Shown here piece by piece: positions 34,680-45,062 of a stretch of DNA of 64,000 bases; the stretch's first letter is position 1; every line of letters begins with the position of its first letter. The translations under genes were made by a program, and so were the position numbers. The stretch comes from Paraburkholderia ferrariae NBRC 106233 (GTDB taxonomy: Bacteria > Pseudomonadota > Gammaproteobacteria > Burkholderiales > Burkholderiaceae), in contig NZ_BAYB01000002.1 in assembly GCF_000685035.1 (NCBI RefSeq), forward strand, positions 310,001 through 374,000, written 5' to 3'. The notes beneath the pieces were generated by a model, which saw only the letters and a program-made list of their open reading frames with translations, made no database searches and was not told the origin of the DNA.

Positions 34680-35285
34680 TTACCGAAGCGCAGCCGCCAC
34701 CGCCTCCTCGATCTGCATCGCAAAGCGCGCCTCGACATTAGTCACCGTGTAGCCAATCGACAGTTCCAGATACGCGTCGCCCAGCACCAACTGAACAAAT
34801 GTCGCTGCCCGCATTGCAGCGGTCGATTCGTCAAAGCGCTTTCGCAGGATTTCCGCGGCGATGGCACGTACGACCTTTGCACCATTTTCGTAGAACACCT
34901 GACCCAGTTCCGGAAGGCGCTCGGCCTCGGCAACGATGGCCCGGTAAAGCCGCAGGTTATCCGGCGTGATCAGGCTTTGCGCCAATAGCCATCCCAGCTT
35001 GCGCAACTCGACTTCGGGCGAGCCATCGGATTGCGCGTCCTGAGCGCCGGCAAGCAGTCCACCCACCTGCGCGCACATCGCGCTCACCAAACCCACGAAA
35101 AGCGCTTCCTTCGACCTGAAGTGACGGTAGACCGTCTGTTTGCCGACGCCTGCCGCCGCCGCGACGTCGTCCATCGTTGCCAGTCCGAAGCCCTGGCTTA
35201 GAAAAACGGCTCTCGCGCCGTCGAGGATGGCGGACCGCTTGCGGCGTTGCAGCGGGCTCAGGTCGGGGAGAGCGGGAGCGTTCAT
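34680..35285 (-). CDS. TetR-family transcriptional regulator
   Basis: 201 aa. The N-terminal helix-turn-helix is standard: RSAILDGARAVFLSQGFGLATMDDVAAAAGVGKQTVYRHFRSKEALF. The C-terminal ligand domain resembles the AefR-like group (LYRAIVAEAERLPELGQVFYENG). It is divergent from the epimerase/DoxX operon and almost certainly binds the palindrome at 35349-35372 in between. Confidence 0.93.
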   Translation of the reverse strand: MNAPALPDLSPLQRRKRSAILDGARAVFLSQGFGLATMDDVAAAAGVGKQTVYRHFRSKEALFVGLVSAMCAQVGGLLAGAQDAQSDGSPEVELRKLGWLLAQSLITPDNLRLYRAIVAEAERLPELGQVFYENGAKVVRAIAAEILRKRFDESTAAMRAATFVQLVLGDAYLELSIGYTVTNVEARFAMQIEEAVAAALR

Positions 35286-35313
35286 ACGAAATAAATACCA
35301 GATCGTCAGGCCG

Positions 35314-35372
35314 TTGACAAGACTGATCAGTCTCGTTTACATTTGACGAAACGAGACTTATGAGTCTCGTTT
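35314..35372 (+). promoter_or_regulatory. Promoter with TetR-type palindromic operator
   Basis: A -35-like TTGACA lies at 35314-35319 and a -10-like TACATT at 35338-35343 (spacing 18). Over and just after it sits a perfect palindrome: AAACGAGACT (35349-35358), four bases, AGTCTCGTTT (35363-35372). A further GTCTCGTTT half-site is at 35330-35338 and a 12-base perfect palindrome GACTGATCAGTC at 35321-35332. The layout fits a repressor that blocks the promoter of the epimerase gene and also controls its own gene. Confidence 0.82.
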
Positions 35373-35414
35373 GTGTGGCGGTCCAACTTCACAGGCAATC
35401 GTTGGGAGAACGCT

Positions 35415-36338
35415 TTGGAATTGTTCATGACAGGCGGTACGGGCTACATCGGGCAAGCGGTTGCGCGCAGGGCAATCCGTCTCGGCCATCGGGTGACGGC
35501 GCTGGTGCGCGAGGAGCGGTCGGCGGCCGCAAGCGCGCTGGCCCGTCTCGGCGTGAAACTGCATGCCGGCGACCTGCGCGAGCCACAGTCTTTCGCCGCA
35601 ACTGCCGGTGCCGCCGATGGCGTGGTGCACGCCGCATCGACCAACGATGCGTCTGCCGCTGTGGCGGATGAGGCTGCCGTCGTAGCGATGCTGGCTCATT
35701 TGCGGCCGGGCGCGGCGTTTGTCTACACGTCGGGCACCTGGGTCTACGGCAATACGGCGGGGGAGGCCGCAACGGAGGCTTCGGCGCTGAACCCCACGCC
35801 GCTCGTCGCCTGGCGGCCCTCAGTGGAGCAGCGTGTGCTGGCGCTGGCAGCGAGCCGGTCGATTGCCGCGGTGATTCTCAGGCCGGCGATGGTGCACGGC
35901 CACGGTGGCGGCATCTTCGGCATGCTTGCCGCGATGGTTCGTCAGACCGGCAGCGTGAGGGTCGTCGGCGAGGGGCGCAATCGCTGGCCAGCCGTTCACG
36001 TCGATGATCTCGCCACAGCGTATCTGGGCGCGCTGGAGCAGGCCGAAGCCGGAGATAGCCGCGTCGCGGGACACCTCTTCAACGTGGTCGCGGAAGAGGC
36101 CGTTGCCGTGGCCGAAATGGCGGAAGCGATTCGAGCCTCGGTTGGCGCCGGTCGTGTCGAACTCTGGCCGCTCGACGATGCCCGCAACGCGCTTGGACCG
36201 TTCGCTGACGCCCTGGCGCTCGACCAGGCAGTGAGCGGCCAGCATGCACGGCGCGTGCTTGCGTGGGAATCCCGTGGCTCCGGCCTGATTGCGGACCTCT
36301 CTGCAAAAGAACACTTTCAGCCACTTGGCGGAGCATGA
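35415..36338 (+). CDS. NAD(P)-dependent epimerase/dehydratase family protein
   Basis: About 307 aa, an extended SDR. The N-terminal nucleotide site is FMTGGTGYIGQAVARRAI; VYTSGTWVYGNT holds the catalytic region, but the usual YxxxK motif is not evident, so the reaction may differ from sugar epimerases. Later VILRPAMVHGHGGGIFG and the VHVDDLATAYLGALEQA block are typical. The best start is TTG 35415, seven bases after GGGAG; ATG 35427 is the alternative. The stop overlaps the DoxX gene (ATGA). It is controlled by the divergent TetR regulator. Confidence 0.88.
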   Translation: MELFMTGGTGYIGQAVARRAIRLGHRVTALVREERSAAASALARLGVKLHAGDLREPQSFAATAGAADGVVHAASTNDASAAVADEAAVVAMLAHLRPGAAFVYTSGTWVYGNTAGEAATEASALNPTPLVAWRPSVEQRVLALAASRSIAAVILRPAMVHGHGGGIFGMLAAMVRQTGSVRVVGEGRNRWPAVHVDDLATAYLGALEQAEAGDSRVAGHLFNVVAEEAVAVAEMAEAIRASVGAGRVELWPLDDARNALGPFADALALDQAVSGQHARRVLAWESRGSGLIADLSAKEHFQPLGGA

Positions 36339-36685
36339 TCATGGCGTGGGACAGTACGTTTCTCGAATCGACGCTCGCGATAATCGTCGCGGTTCTGTTC
36401 GCCGTTGCGGGCGTGATCAATCTCGCAAGACCGGGCGCGGTGAAGCGCGACTTCGCACGCTGGGGTTATCCGGCATGGTTTCAGTTGCTCTGCGGCGCGC
36501 TTGAATTGCTCAGTGCGGCACTTCTTGCCGGACAACAAACCCGGGTCCTGGGCCTGATGTTGGCCGGTGCGATCATGATTGGCGCGCTCTTCACGCTGCT
36601 GCGAAATCGGGAGCCGTTCCGGCATCTCGCGCCGGCGCTGGTCTTTTCTGCGCTGATCGTGGCCACTCTGGCTGCCCGCGGTTGA
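36335..36685 (+). CDS. DoxX-like membrane protein
   Basis: About 116 aa with four membrane helices, matching the small DoxX/DoxX-like family: NLARPGAVKRDFARWGYPAWFQLLCGALELLSAALL and TLLRNREPFRHLAPALVF. The first ATG (36335) overlaps the epimerase stop, with a second ATG two codons on. DoxX proteins are linked to redox or quinone-related functions, but this subgroup has no assigned role. It is co-expressed with the epimerase. Confidence 0.87.
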   Translation: MIMAWDSTFLESTLAIIVAVLFAVAGVINLARPGAVKRDFARWGYPAWFQLLCGALELLSAALLAGQQTRVLGLMLAGAIMIGALFTLLRNREPFRHLAPALVFSALIVATLAARG

Positions 36686-36792
36686 GGCTTCTTCGCCATC
36701 GGACGAGTGAGCACGGAACGCTAACGGGTCGCGCGCGCAGCCGCGCAACCTCGCCGTATTAAAATGCCCGGAGATCACATAGACGGCTGGGT

Positions 36793-39189
36793 ATGGCTTT
36801 GACCGATTTTCAGGAGGGTTACATTCTGACGCGCCATTGGCGCGATGCGGGCACGCATACCGAGGTCGAATTCTGGCTGTCCACGCCGGCCGGGCCGCGT
36901 CTGTTGCGTTTGCGTCCGCAGCCCTCCATCGCGTTCGTTCCGGCCGACCAGCAGGCCGAAGCCGAGCGGCTGCTCAAAGGCGAAGCACGCGTCGAGCTTC
37001 GTTCGCTCTCGCTCACGGATTTTCGCGGACGTCCCGTGATGGGGCTCTACATGCCGCAGTATCGCCAGCTCGCGGGCCTTGCCAAGCGGCTCGCCAAAGC
37101 GGGCGTGGATGTGTACGAGGCCGATATTCAGCCGCCCGAGCGCTACATGATGGAGCGCTTCATCACGGCGCCGGTACTCTTTCGCGGCGATCCCGATCAA
37201 GCCGGCGAGCACCACGATCCCCACGCAGCCGGCCGTCTGCTCGACGGCGAACTGCGGCCGGCAACGCAATATCGTCCGCAATTGAAGCTGGTGTCGCTCG
37301 ATATCGAAACGAGTGCTCGGGGCGAGCTATATTCGATTGCGCTCGAAGGCTGCGGTCAGCGCCAGGTCTTCATGCTCGCGCCCGCAAACGGCGACGCAAG
37401 CGGGCTCGATTTCCAGCTCGACTACTGCGCAGACCGGCCGCAGATGCTCGAACGCCTGAACGCCTGGATGGCGCAGCACGACCCCGATGCGATTATCGGC
37501 TGGAATCTCGTGCAGTTCGATTTGCGCGTGCTGCGCACGCATGCGGAGCAATACGGCGTGCCGCTGCGCCTTGGCCGCGGCGGCGAGGTCATGGAGTGGC
37601 GCGAGCACTCCACGCAGCAGCACTATTTCGCCGCGGCGGCGGGCCGCCTCATCATCGACGGCATCGAGGCGCTGCGCTCCGCCACGTGGAGCTTCCCCTC
37701 GTTCAGCCTCGAATATGTCGCGCAGGCGCTGCTCGGCGAAGGCAAGTCGATCGACAATCCGTATCAGCGCATGGACGAAATCCAGCGCCGCTTCGACGAG
37801 GACAAGCCCGCGCTCGCGCGCTACAACCTCAAGGACTGCGAACTGGTAACGCGCATCTTCGAGAAGACCGAGCTCATGGCCTTTTTGCTCGAACGCGCTG
37901 CAGTCACCGGGCTTCCTGTCGATCGAACCGGCGGCTCCGTCGCGGCCTTCACGCATCTGTATCTGCCGCGCATGCATCGCCTTGGCTACGTCGCGCCGAA
38001 TCTTGGCGATGTCACGGGCGAGAACAGCCCCGGCGGCTTCGTGATGGACTCGCGCCCGGGTATCTACGATTCGGTGCTGGTGCTCGATTACAAGAGCCTG
38101 TATCCGTCGATCATTCGCACCTTTCTTATCGATCCGGTCGGGCTGATCGAAGGCCTGCGCCATCCGGCGGACGACCAGTCCGTGGCGGGTTTTCTCGGCG
38201 CGAGATTTTCGCGCGAGAAGCACTGTCTTCCGGAGATCGTCCGCCAGGTCTGGGAAAGCCGCGACACCGCCAAGCGCCAGCAGAATGCGCCGCTCTCGCA
38301 GGCGTTGAAGATCATCATGAACGCGTTTTACGGCGTGCTCGGTTCGACCGGCTGCCGTTTTTTCGACCCGCGCCTTGCTTCTTCGATCACGATGCGCGGG
38401 CACGAGATCATGCGCAAGACACGCGAGCTCATCGAGGCGCAGGGTTACGACGTGGTTTATGGCGATACGGATTCGACTTTTGTCTGGCTCCGGCGTGCTT
38501 ATGGAGAAGAGGAGGCCGTGCAAACGGGCAAGGCGCTCGTCGAGCATGTGAACGCGTGGTGGAAGACCGAACTGCGGGAGCGCTACGGGCTCGAAAGCGC
38601 ACTGGAACTGCAGTTCGAGCGGCATTATTCGCGCTTTCTCATGCCCACCGTGCGCGGCGCGGAGGAGGGCAGCAAGAAGCGCTACGCGGGACTTACGCGC
38701 GCGAAGGACGGCAGCGACGAGGTGGTGTTCAAGGGACTCGAAACGGTCCGCACGGACTGGACGCCGCTTGCGCAGCAGTTCCAGCGCGAGTTATACCGGC
38801 GCGTTTTCAAACGCGAGCCCTATGCCGACTACATCCGCGAGTATGTGCGCCGAACCTTGAGCGGCGAACTCGACGATCAGCTCGTCTACCGAAAGCGGCT
38901 GCGCCGGCCGCTGAGCGACTATCAGCGCAACGTGCCGCCCCACGTGCGCGCGGCGCGCGTGGCCGACGAATTCAACCGCGAGCAGGGGCGGCCGTTGCAG
39001 TATCAGAACGGCGGCTGGATCAGCTACGTGATGACCGTGGCCGGGCCGCAACCGCTGGAGACGCTGGCGGCGCCGGTCGATTACGCGTTCTATGTGACGC
39101 GTCAGTTGCAACCGGTTGCGGATGCCGTGCTCGTTTTTCTGAGCGACGACTTTGAAACCGTCACGTCGGGGCAAGCCCGGCTTTTCTGA
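36793..39189 (+). CDS. polB: DNA polymerase II (family B)
   Basis: 798 aa, normal for bacterial Pol II. The 3'-5' exonuclease motifs are LVSLDIETS (ExoI), [14 protein letters not shown] (ExoII) and YNLKDCELV (ExoIII). The polymerase motifs are [13 protein letters not shown] (A), [13 protein letters not shown] (B) and [10 protein letters not shown] (C). All catalytic acids are present, so it should be an active proofreading polymerase, used in repair or restart after damage. No LexA-like box was seen in the 107-base upstream gap. It converges on the cobJ fusion with three bases between stops. Confidence 0.97.
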   Translation: MALTDFQEGYILTRHWRDAGTHTEVEFWLSTPAGPRLLRLRPQPSIAFVPADQQAEAERLLKGEARVELRSLSLTDFRGRPVMGLYMPQYRQLAGLAKRLAKAGVDVYEADIQPPERYMMERFITAPVLFRGDPDQAGEHHDPHAAGRLLDGELRPATQYRPQLKLVSLDIETSARGELYSIALEGCGQRQVFMLAPANGDASGLDFQLDYCADRPQMLERLNAWMAQHDPDAIIGWNLVQFDLRVLRTHAEQYGVPLRLGRGGEVMEWREHSTQQHYFAAAAGRLIIDGIEALRSATWSFPSFSLEYVAQALLGEGKSIDNPYQRMDEIQRRFDEDKPALARYNLKDCELVTRIFEKTELMAFLLERAAVTGLPVDRTGGSVAAFTHLYLPRMHRLGYVAPNLGDVTGENSPGGFVMDSRPGIYDSVLVLDYKSLYPSIIRTFLIDPVGLIEGLRHPADDQSVAGFLGARFSREKHCLPEIVRQVWESRDTAKRQQNAPLSQALKIIMNAFYGVLGSTGCRFFDPRLASSITMRGHEIMRKTRELIEAQGYDVVYGDTDSTFVWLRRAYGEEEAVQTGKALVEHVNAWWKTELRERYGLESALELQFERHYSRFLMPTVRGAEEGSKKRYAGLTRAKDGSDEVVFKGLETVRTDWTPLAQQFQRELYRRVFKREPYADYIREYVRRTLSGELDDQLVYRKRLRRPLSDYQRNVPPHVRAARVADEFNREQGRPLQYQNGGWISYVMTVAGPQPLETLAAPVDYAFYVTRQLQPVADAVLVFLSDDFETVTSGQARLF

Positions 39190-39192
39190 AGC

Positions 39193-40920
39193 TCAGTCCG
39201 CGGGCGGGGTCTCGTCGCGATACCAGCGCGGCGTATAGACCCACTCGCCGCCGCCGCCGTCTCCGCGCGCGAAGCCGCGTGTGGTGGACGATCCGACTAT
39301 CACCATCGTGCGCATGTCCACGTCGTCGGCGCGCAGCGCGCCGAGCGTGGTATGGCGCACGGACCCGCCGGGGCGTCCCACATCGCGGCCCAGCACCACG
39401 CGCGTTTGCGGGCTGCGGTGCGCACGCACGATTTCCAGCGCACGGTCGAGCTGCCACGGCCGCGCGCGCGAGATCGGGTTGTAGAACGCCATGACGAGAT
39501 CGGCTTCGGCGGCGTGCGCGAGGCGCCGCTCGATGACAGCCCAGGGCTTGAGATTGTCCGAGAGCGACAGCATGCAGAAGTCGTGGCCGAGCGGCGCGCC
39601 CGCGAGCGCGGCTGTGGCGAGCGCCGCCGAGATGCCGGGGACGATTTCGAGTTCGACCGCGTGCCAGCGCGCATCGTCCGAGGCTTCGAGGGCTTCGAGC
39701 ACGGCGGCCGCCATCGCGAACACGCCGGGGTCGCCCGACGACACCACGGCCACGCGCCGTCCTTCGCTGGCCAGGTCGAATGCGTGGCGGGCGCGCTGCA
39801 ATTCTTCGCGGTTGTCGGTGGCGTGGCGGCGCTGGCCGTCGCGCAGCGGGCCGGCCATCTCGACATAGGTGGCGTAGCCCACGATGTCGGTGGCCGCATC
39901 GAGCGCGGCACGGGCCGCCGGCGCCAGTAGCCCGGCGTGGCCCGGGCCGAGGCCGAGCACCGTGAGTTTGCCGCGGGCGCGGCCGAGTGCGTGCGGATCG
40001 ACGGGCGCATCGCAGACCACGAGCGCTATTCCATTTGCTTCGGTATGCGTAGCAAATCCACAGGCGTCGAGCAATGCAGTTGGTGTAGCGGGGGAGATTG
40101 CGCCGGCCGCATCGGCGAAGCGCAGCGGTACACCCAGACTCGCCGCCACGTCTGCCCACGCGGGATCGCTCATGCTCCCGGCGGGAGCGAGCAACGCCGC
40201 GAGCGCAAGCGAGGCATAGCCCTGCGACGCAAGCGCTTCCCGCACCGCATCGGCGAGTCCTGCGTGCGGCCGGCACACCGCCGCGACGATGCAGCGCGGA
40301 TGGATCACGAGCGCTTCGCGCGAGCCGTCCCATGTGCGCGGACTCACACGAATCGCGCGAGGCGCGTGCGGGTCGCGCGGCAGGTCCACGCTGTCGAGCC
40401 AGGGCGCGGTGCCTTCGATGCGCGTGGGCTCGCCTGCGAGCAGATCGGAAACGAAGCGCTTGCCTTGGTCCAGGCTCGACAGGGCGTAGCCCGCGGGCGG
40501 ATCGAGCAGACAGGTGCCAAAGCGCAGTTCGCCGCTCGTGGTGATCGCGGGCGCGATGCCGAGTGCGTCGCCTATCGTGCGTGCCATGACGTTCACGCCC
40601 GCGAGACCGCCGAGCAGCGGCACGACGGCGCTGCCATCTTCGGCGAGTGCGAGCACGGGCGGCTCCGCGCCCTTGTTCGCGAGCAGCGGGGCGACGCAGC
40701 GGATCACGATGCCGGCGGCGCACAGCGCCACGACAGGCGTGCCGCTCGCGTAGAGCGCGCGCAGATGGGCGCCGAGTTCGCGGAAGGCGATGTCGCCTTC
40801 CGCTCGGCCTTGCAGCGCATGCACTTGCGCGCCCGGGTAGCAGCGCTGCACCCGCCGCGCCGTTTCAAGCGCACCGGGTCCGAGTATCACGATGGCGGGC
40901 GGCAAAGTCAGCGCTGCCAT
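39193..40920 (-). CDS. cobJ: CbiG-CobJ fusion (precorrin-3B C17-methyltransferase)
   Basis: 575 aa. Residues 1-315 are CbiG-like: an N-terminal domain ([35 protein letters not shown]) and a degenerate C-terminal CbiG/CobE-type domain ([27 protein letters not shown]). Residues 317-575 are CobJ, with [38 protein letters not shown] and [15 protein letters not shown]. CobJ contracts the ring and methylates C17 of precorrin-3B with SAM. CbiG in the anaerobic route opens the delta-lactone ring of cobalt-precorrin-5A; what the fused domain does here is not known. ATG 40920 overlaps cobI by 13 bases. Confidence 0.92.
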   Translation of the reverse strand: MAALTLPPAIVILGPGALETARRVQRCYPGAQVHALQGRAEGDIAFRELGAHLRALYASGTPVVALCAAGIVIRCVAPLLANKGAEPPVLALAEDGSAVVPLLGGLAGVNVMARTIGDALGIAPAITTSGELRFGTCLLDPPAGYALSSLDQGKRFVSDLLAGEPTRIEGTAPWLDSVDLPRDPHAPRAIRVSPRTWDGSREALVIHPRCIVAAVCRPHAGLADAVREALASQGYASLALAALLAPAGSMSDPAWADVAASLGVPLRFADAAGAISPATPTALLDACGFATHTEANGIALVVCDAPVDPHALGRARGKLTVLGLGPGHAGLLAPAARAALDAATDIVGYATYVEMAGPLRDGQRRHATDNREELQRARHAFDLASEGRRVAVVSSGDPGVFAMAAAVLEALEASDDARWHAVELEIVPGISAALATAALAGAPLGHDFCMLSLSDNLKPWAVIERRLAHAAEADLVMAFYNPISRARPWQLDRALEIVRAHRSPQTRVVLGRDVGRPGGSVRHTTLGALRADDVDMRTMVIVGSSTTRGFARGDGGGGEWVYTPRWYRDETPPAD

Positions 40921-41639
40921 TTTTCCCCCGGCACGACCAGCAGGGAAAAATAGGGCGACGCCATAGGATCGACTTCGTCGAGTGCCACGATGCGCTGATT
41001 GGCCATCGTTGCGCGCTCGACGTAGAGCGCGCGGTCCGCGAGTCCCAGTTCGCCCAGCACGCGGCGCACTTTGTCGAAGTTGCGGCCGAGTTTCATGATG
41101 ACGGCGGCATCCGCATCGGCCAGGCGGCGGCGCAGTTCGTCTTCGGGCAGCACGCCCGAAAGCACGCACAGGCTCTGGTTGCGATAGACGAGCGGCACGC
41201 CCAGCACGGCTGCGCCGCCGAGCATCGAACATACGCCGGGTACCACCTCGGCTTCGTAGCGTGCTGCAAGCCGGTCGTGCAGGTACATGTACGAGCCGTA
41301 GAAGAACGGGTCGCCTTCGCAGATCACGGCCACGTCGCGGCCCGCGTCGAGATGCGTCCCGACGACCGCGGATGCCGTATCGTAGAAGTCGGCGATGATT
41401 GCCTCGTACGAGAGCGGCGGCTCCAGGGCTTCGGTCGTGACGGGATAGACGAGCGGCAGGTGGGTCTGGCTCGCTTCGAGATGCGTTTCGACAATCCCGA
41501 AGGCGTTGCCCTTCTTGCCCTTGGCGACGAAATATGCCACCACGGGCGCCGATTTTAGAAGGCGTACCGCCTTGAGCGTGAGAAGCTCGGGGTCGCCGGG
41601 GCCGACGCCGATACCGTAGAGGCGCCCTTTACGGTTCAT
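40908..41639 (-). CDS. cobI: Precorrin-2 C20-methyltransferase CobI
   Basis: 243 aa SAM-dependent methyltransferase of the tetrapyrrole methylase family that turns precorrin-2 into precorrin-3A. Motifs are [21 protein letters not shown] at the N-terminus, [18 protein letters not shown] and [20 protein letters not shown]. It starts immediately before the cobH stop position (no gap) and overlaps the cobJ fusion, so it lies inside a tight four-gene unit. Confidence 0.96.
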   Translation of the reverse strand: MNRKGRLYGIGVGPGDPELLTLKAVRLLKSAPVVAYFVAKGKKGNAFGIVETHLEASQTHLPLVYPVTTEALEPPLSYEAIIADFYDTASAVVGTHLDAGRDVAVICEGDPFFYGSYMYLHDRLAARYEAEVVPGVCSMLGGAAVLGVPLVYRNQSLCVLSGVLPEDELRRRLADADAAVIMKLGRNFDKVRRVLGELGLADRALYVERATMANQRIVALDEVDPMASPYFSLLVVPGEKWQR

Positions 41640-42266
41640 TTATTCGGTCTCCGAAGCAAGTGCGTTGACGGCTGCGGCGGCCATGGCGCTGCCGCCGCGC
41701 CGGCCGCGCACGACCACGAAGGGCACGCCGTGCGCGCCGTGCGCCAGCAGCGCCTTCGATTCCGCCGCGCCGACAAAGCCCACCGGCATGCCGACAATCA
41801 GCGCCGGCCGCGGCGCGCCTGCGGCCAGCATGTCGAGCAGATGAAAGAGCGCGGTTGGCGCGTTGCCGATGGCGACCACGCTGCCTGCCAGATGCGGCCG
41901 CCACAGTTCGAGCGCGGCGGCCGAGCGCGTATTGCCGATCTCGCCGGCGAGGCCGGGCACGCGGGGATCGTCGAGCGTGCAGATCACCTCGTTGCCGGCG
42001 GGCAGGCGTGCGCGCGTGATGCCGTGGGCCACCATCTTTGCGTCGCACAGGATGGGGGCGCCGGCAGCCAGCGCCGCGCGGCCCGCGAGTCCCGCGCCTG
42101 CGGAAAACGCGAGGTCGGCGGTGATGTCGGTCATGCCGCACGCGTGAATCACGCGCACGGCGAGTTTTTCGAGGTCGGGCGCAATGCCCGTGAGGTCGGC
42201 TTCGGCGCGGATCGTCGCGAACGATTCGCGGTAGATCGCCGCGCCGTCGCGCAGGTAGTCAGACAT
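41640..42266 (-). CDS. cobH: Precorrin-8X methylmutase CobH
   Basis: 208 aa. It moves the methyl group from C11 to C12 of precorrin-8X, giving hydrogenobyrinate. The family shows AVRVIHACGMTDITADLAF with the catalytic His, PILCDAKMVAHGI and LIVGMPVGFVGAAESK. ATG 42266 overlaps the cobG end by eight bases; the longer upstream frame is cobG shadow. It is the second gene of the cobG-cobH-cobI-cobJ unit. Confidence 0.96.
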   Translation of the reverse strand: MSDYLRDGAAIYRESFATIRAEADLTGIAPDLEKLAVRVIHACGMTDITADLAFSAGAGLAGRAALAAGAPILCDAKMVAHGITRARLPAGNEVICTLDDPRVPGLAGEIGNTRSAAALELWRPHLAGSVVAIGNAPTALFHLLDMLAAGAPRPALIVGMPVGFVGAAESKALLAHGAHGVPFVVVRGRRGGSAMAAAAVNALASETE

Positions 42267-43659
42267 CGGGGGTGCTCCGGGGCGGCTGCGCAAGTCGTTG
42301 CGCAGCGGCTTCGATCGTCAGATGGGAGGCGACGAGGCGGCCGAATCCGGCATGCGCCGCGTCGCGTGCGTAGAGGTCGTAACAGCCGTGCGCGACGGCA
42401 AGCAGGGTCCACGGTGCGCGATGGGCTGCGGCACACGAACGCTCGCAGCCGCTCAGATGCACGTCGGCCTGCGCGGGGAGCGAGGCCGCGAGACGCTGCG
42501 CATCGGCCTTCGTGTCGGCGCGGCTTTTCGCGCAGCCCGCCGAGCCCGTGCATGCAATCAGCCGTGCGAGCGGTGCGGCGGGGTCCGTGACGAGACCCAG
42601 CGTGCGCAGTTGCGCGAGGACAAGCGACATCGCGCCGGCCGCCACGTTGGGCAATATCACGCCCTGCCACGGTGTGATGCGCAGCGTGGCGTCGCCGTGC
42701 GTTTGCGCGAGCGATGCGAGCGCGTCGAGGGTGCCGGCATCGAGCCTGGCGAGCGGCGGTTGCGCGCCGGCATAGCCGGTACCATCCGCATGCAGCGCGT
42801 GGGCGCCGAGGCGGGCTGCCGTCTCGACGGATGCGCGAGTCCATCGGCATACGGACTCGTCGCGCAACGGTGCGAAATCCAGGTAGCGTTGGGCGTGTTG
42901 CAGGACTGCGTGCGCGCCATGCACCGCGCAGACTTCGCGCATGCGGCGCTTGTCGTCTTGCGCGAGGTCGAGGAAGGCATGCAGCAGCGCGCGGATCAGG
43001 GCAGGCACCTGCGCGGGCGTAACGGCGCCCAGCGCGCCGTCGCAAGGCGTGCCTGCCAGGCCGAACGCGAAGGCCACGCTGTCTTCATGGGCCAGCGCCG
43101 CGAGCCAGATGTCGTGGGGATGATCGAGCGCCGCGAGCCGTTCGCCGCCATCCACGAGCAAGGCGAATTTCGGCGAGAGCGCTGCGAAGCGAGCCTCGCC
43201 TTGCAGCAGGTCGAGGATCGGCGCGACCAGTTGCGTCGTATCGAAGCATGCTTCGGGATCGCAGCCCGCCAGTGGGCTCAGCATCAGGTTGCGCAGATCG
43301 TCGGCGGCGCAGGCGTTTTCGCGGGCTGCCGCGTCGTGACCGGGTATGGCGGGCACATCGGCTTCGGGGCCCAGGCCCGCACGCATGAGCGTTTCGCTCA
43401 ACGCATGTTCGCTGCCCGCGCATACGCCGCGTACTTGCAGGTTCGCGCGGTTCGTCAGTTCGATGGCACCGCTTGCATGCGTGCGCGCCGCCTGGGCGAC
43501 GGCTTGCGCCTGCGTTGCCGTGAGCCGGCCTCCGGGCAGGCGGATGCGGCACAGGCCGCCGTCACGCGCCGCGACCACGCGCAGCAGCCCCGGGCACGCA
43601 GAACGGCGCGCCGCAGCGGAGCTGGCACAGGCAAGGGGGGAGTCGTGTTTCAAGGGCAC
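42259..43659 (-). CDS. cobG: Precorrin-3B synthase CobG
   Basis: About 466 aa, related to sulphite/nitrite reductases. It uses oxygen to hydroxylate C20 of precorrin-3A and form a gamma-lactone, the step that defines the aerobic pathway. It has the duplicated ferredoxin-like halves ([41 protein letters not shown]) and the Fe-S/sirohaem cysteines in [11 protein letters not shown] and [14 protein letters not shown] 43659 is the suggested start, but no strong ribosome site is visible and an earlier start (up to 43791) is open. Confidence 0.92.
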   Translation of the reverse strand: MPLKHDSPLACASSAAARRSACPGLLRVVAARDGGLCRIRLPGGRLTATQAQAVAQAARTHASGAIELTNRANLQVRGVCAGSEHALSETLMRAGLGPEADVPAIPGHDAAARENACAADDLRNLMLSPLAGCDPEACFDTTQLVAPILDLLQGEARFAALSPKFALLVDGGERLAALDHPHDIWLAALAHEDSVAFAFGLAGTPCDGALGAVTPAQVPALIRALLHAFLDLAQDDKRRMREVCAVHGAHAVLQHAQRYLDFAPLRDESVCRWTRASVETAARLGAHALHADGTGYAGAQPPLARLDAGTLDALASLAQTHGDATLRITPWQGVILPNVAAGAMSLVLAQLRTLGLVTDPAAPLARLIACTGSAGCAKSRADTKADAQRLAASLPAQADVHLSGCERSCAAAHRAPWTLLAVAHGCYDLYARDAAHAGFGRLVASHLTIEAAAQRLAQPPRSTPDV

Positions 43660-43838
43660 ACCAGGTTCGGGGCGCGCGGGGCGCAAAGGGCCTGGCTGTT
43701 GCGTTCCGGGCCTGGCATCGAATCTGGCCCGGGCCTGTCGGGCGCCGGCGGACACGGTATTATGCCCGTTTTCAGGCGCAGCCCCGGGCAAAGGGCGGCT
43801 TTGGCAGGACGCAAATGCAGGACTTGAACGGAGAGTGC
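43660..43838. promoter_or_regulatory. Divergent region between cobG and cobL
   Basis: About 180 bases between the two halves of the second cobalamin locus. TATTAT at 43758-43763 could be a -10 for cobL but no good -35 is paired with it. In contrast to the first locus, no B12 box or other cobalamin riboswitch block was found here. Confidence 0.35.
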
Positions 43839-45062
43839 ATGCAGGGCACGCACGCGTGGCTGACGGTGATCGGCATCGGTGAGGACGGCTACGCGGGACT
43901 CGGGCGCGCGGCGCGGCGCGCGCTCTTCGATGCCCAGGTGGTGATGGGCGGCGCGCGCCATCTTGCGCTGCTGCCCGCGCGCGTGCGCGCCCGCCGCGAG
44001 CCCTGGCCGCAGCCCTTCAGCGTCGAAAGCGTGCTCGCGCAGCGCGCCGCGGGCCTGCGGCTGTGCGTGCTGGCAAGCGGCGACCCCATGCTGTTCGGTG
44101 TCGGCGCCACGCTGGCGCGGCGCGTGGCGCCCGAAGAGATGGCGGTGCTGCCCGCGCCGTCGTCGCTGTCGCTGGCGGCGGCACGGCTTGGCTGGGCGCT
44201 CCAGGACGTGGCCGCGGTGTCGCTCGTCGGCCGGCCGCTCGACGGACTGCGGCGTCATCTGCATGCCGGGGCGCGCGTGCTGGCACTGAGCGCCGATGGC
44301 CGCACGCCGGCCGCACTCGCGGCGTGGCTCGCCACGCTCGGTTTCGGCGCCACGCGTTTGACCGTGTTCGAACACCTGGGCGGCGAGCGGGAACGCCGCA
44401 TCGACGGCCGTGCCGATGGCTGGCCGGGCGGCGAAGTGGCCGCGCTCAATCTCGTCGCGCTCGAATGCGTGGCCGACGCGCATGCCAACGCGCGCGCGTG
44501 GACCCTCACCCCGGGGCTGCCCGACGAGGCCTATCTGCACGACGGCCAACTCACGAAGCGCGACGTGCGCGCGCTCACGCTCGCGCGGCTCGCGCCCACG
44601 GCGGGCGCGCTGCTCTGGGACGTGGGCGCGGGCAGCGGCTCGATCGGCATCGAATGGATGCGTGCGCATCCAGCGTGCCGGGCGATTGCCATCGAATCGC
44701 ATGTCGAACGCCAGCGTTTCATCGAACACAATCGCGAGGCGCTGGGCGTGTCTGCGCTGCAGCTCGTAGCGGGCCGCGCACCCGATGCACTGGCGGGCCT
44801 CGCGGCGCCCGACGCCGTGTTCATCGGCGGCGGCGTGACGGTGCCCGGCGTGCTGGAGACCTGCTGGGACCGGCTCACAAGCGGTGGCCGCCTCGTGGCG
44901 AACGCCGTGACGCTGCAGAGCGAAGCCGCGCTCGTGGCCTGGCGCGCGCAGCATGGCGGCACGCTTACCCGCATCGGCATCGGCGAAGCGGAGCCGCTGG
45001 GCCGCTTCGACACGTGGCGGCAGGCGTTGCCCGTCACGCTCTACGAGGCCACGAAACCGTGA
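43839..45062 (+). CDS. cobL: Precorrin-6Y C5,15-methyltransferase (decarboxylating) CobL
   Basis: About 407 aa, a fusion of CbiE- and CbiT-type domains. The N-terminal tetrapyrrole methylase half has [19 protein letters not shown] and [15 protein letters not shown]; the C-terminal Rossmann methylase half has [31 protein letters not shown] and VFIGGG. It methylates C5 and C15 and decarboxylates the C12 acetate. ATG 43839 follows GGAGAG and matches the family start; ATG 43815 in frame is an alternative. The stop overlaps cobK (GTGA). Confidence 0.95.
   Translation: MQGTHAWLTVIGIGEDGYAGLGRAARRALFDAQVVMGGARHLALLPARVRARREPWPQPFSVESVLAQRAAGLRLCVLASGDPMLFGVGATLARRVAPEEMAVLPAPSSLSLAAARLGWALQDVAAVSLVGRPLDGLRRHLHAGARVLALSADGRTPAALAAWLATLGFGATRLTVFEHLGGERERRIDGRADGWPGGEVAALNLVALECVADAHANARAWTLTPGLPDEAYLHDGQLTKRDVRALTLARLAPTAGALLWDVGAGSGSIGIEWMRAHPACRAIAIESHVERQRFIEHNREALGVSALQLVAGRAPDALAGLAAPDAVFIGGGVTVPGVLETCWDRLTSGGRLVANAVTLQSEAALVAWRAQHGGTLTRIGIGEAEPLGRFDTWRQALPVTLYEATKP

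Noticed and set aside
43660..43838. A second cobalamin riboswitch ahead of cobL or cobG
   Set aside because: No GCCACTG-type B12 box or the other conserved blocks could be found on either strand.
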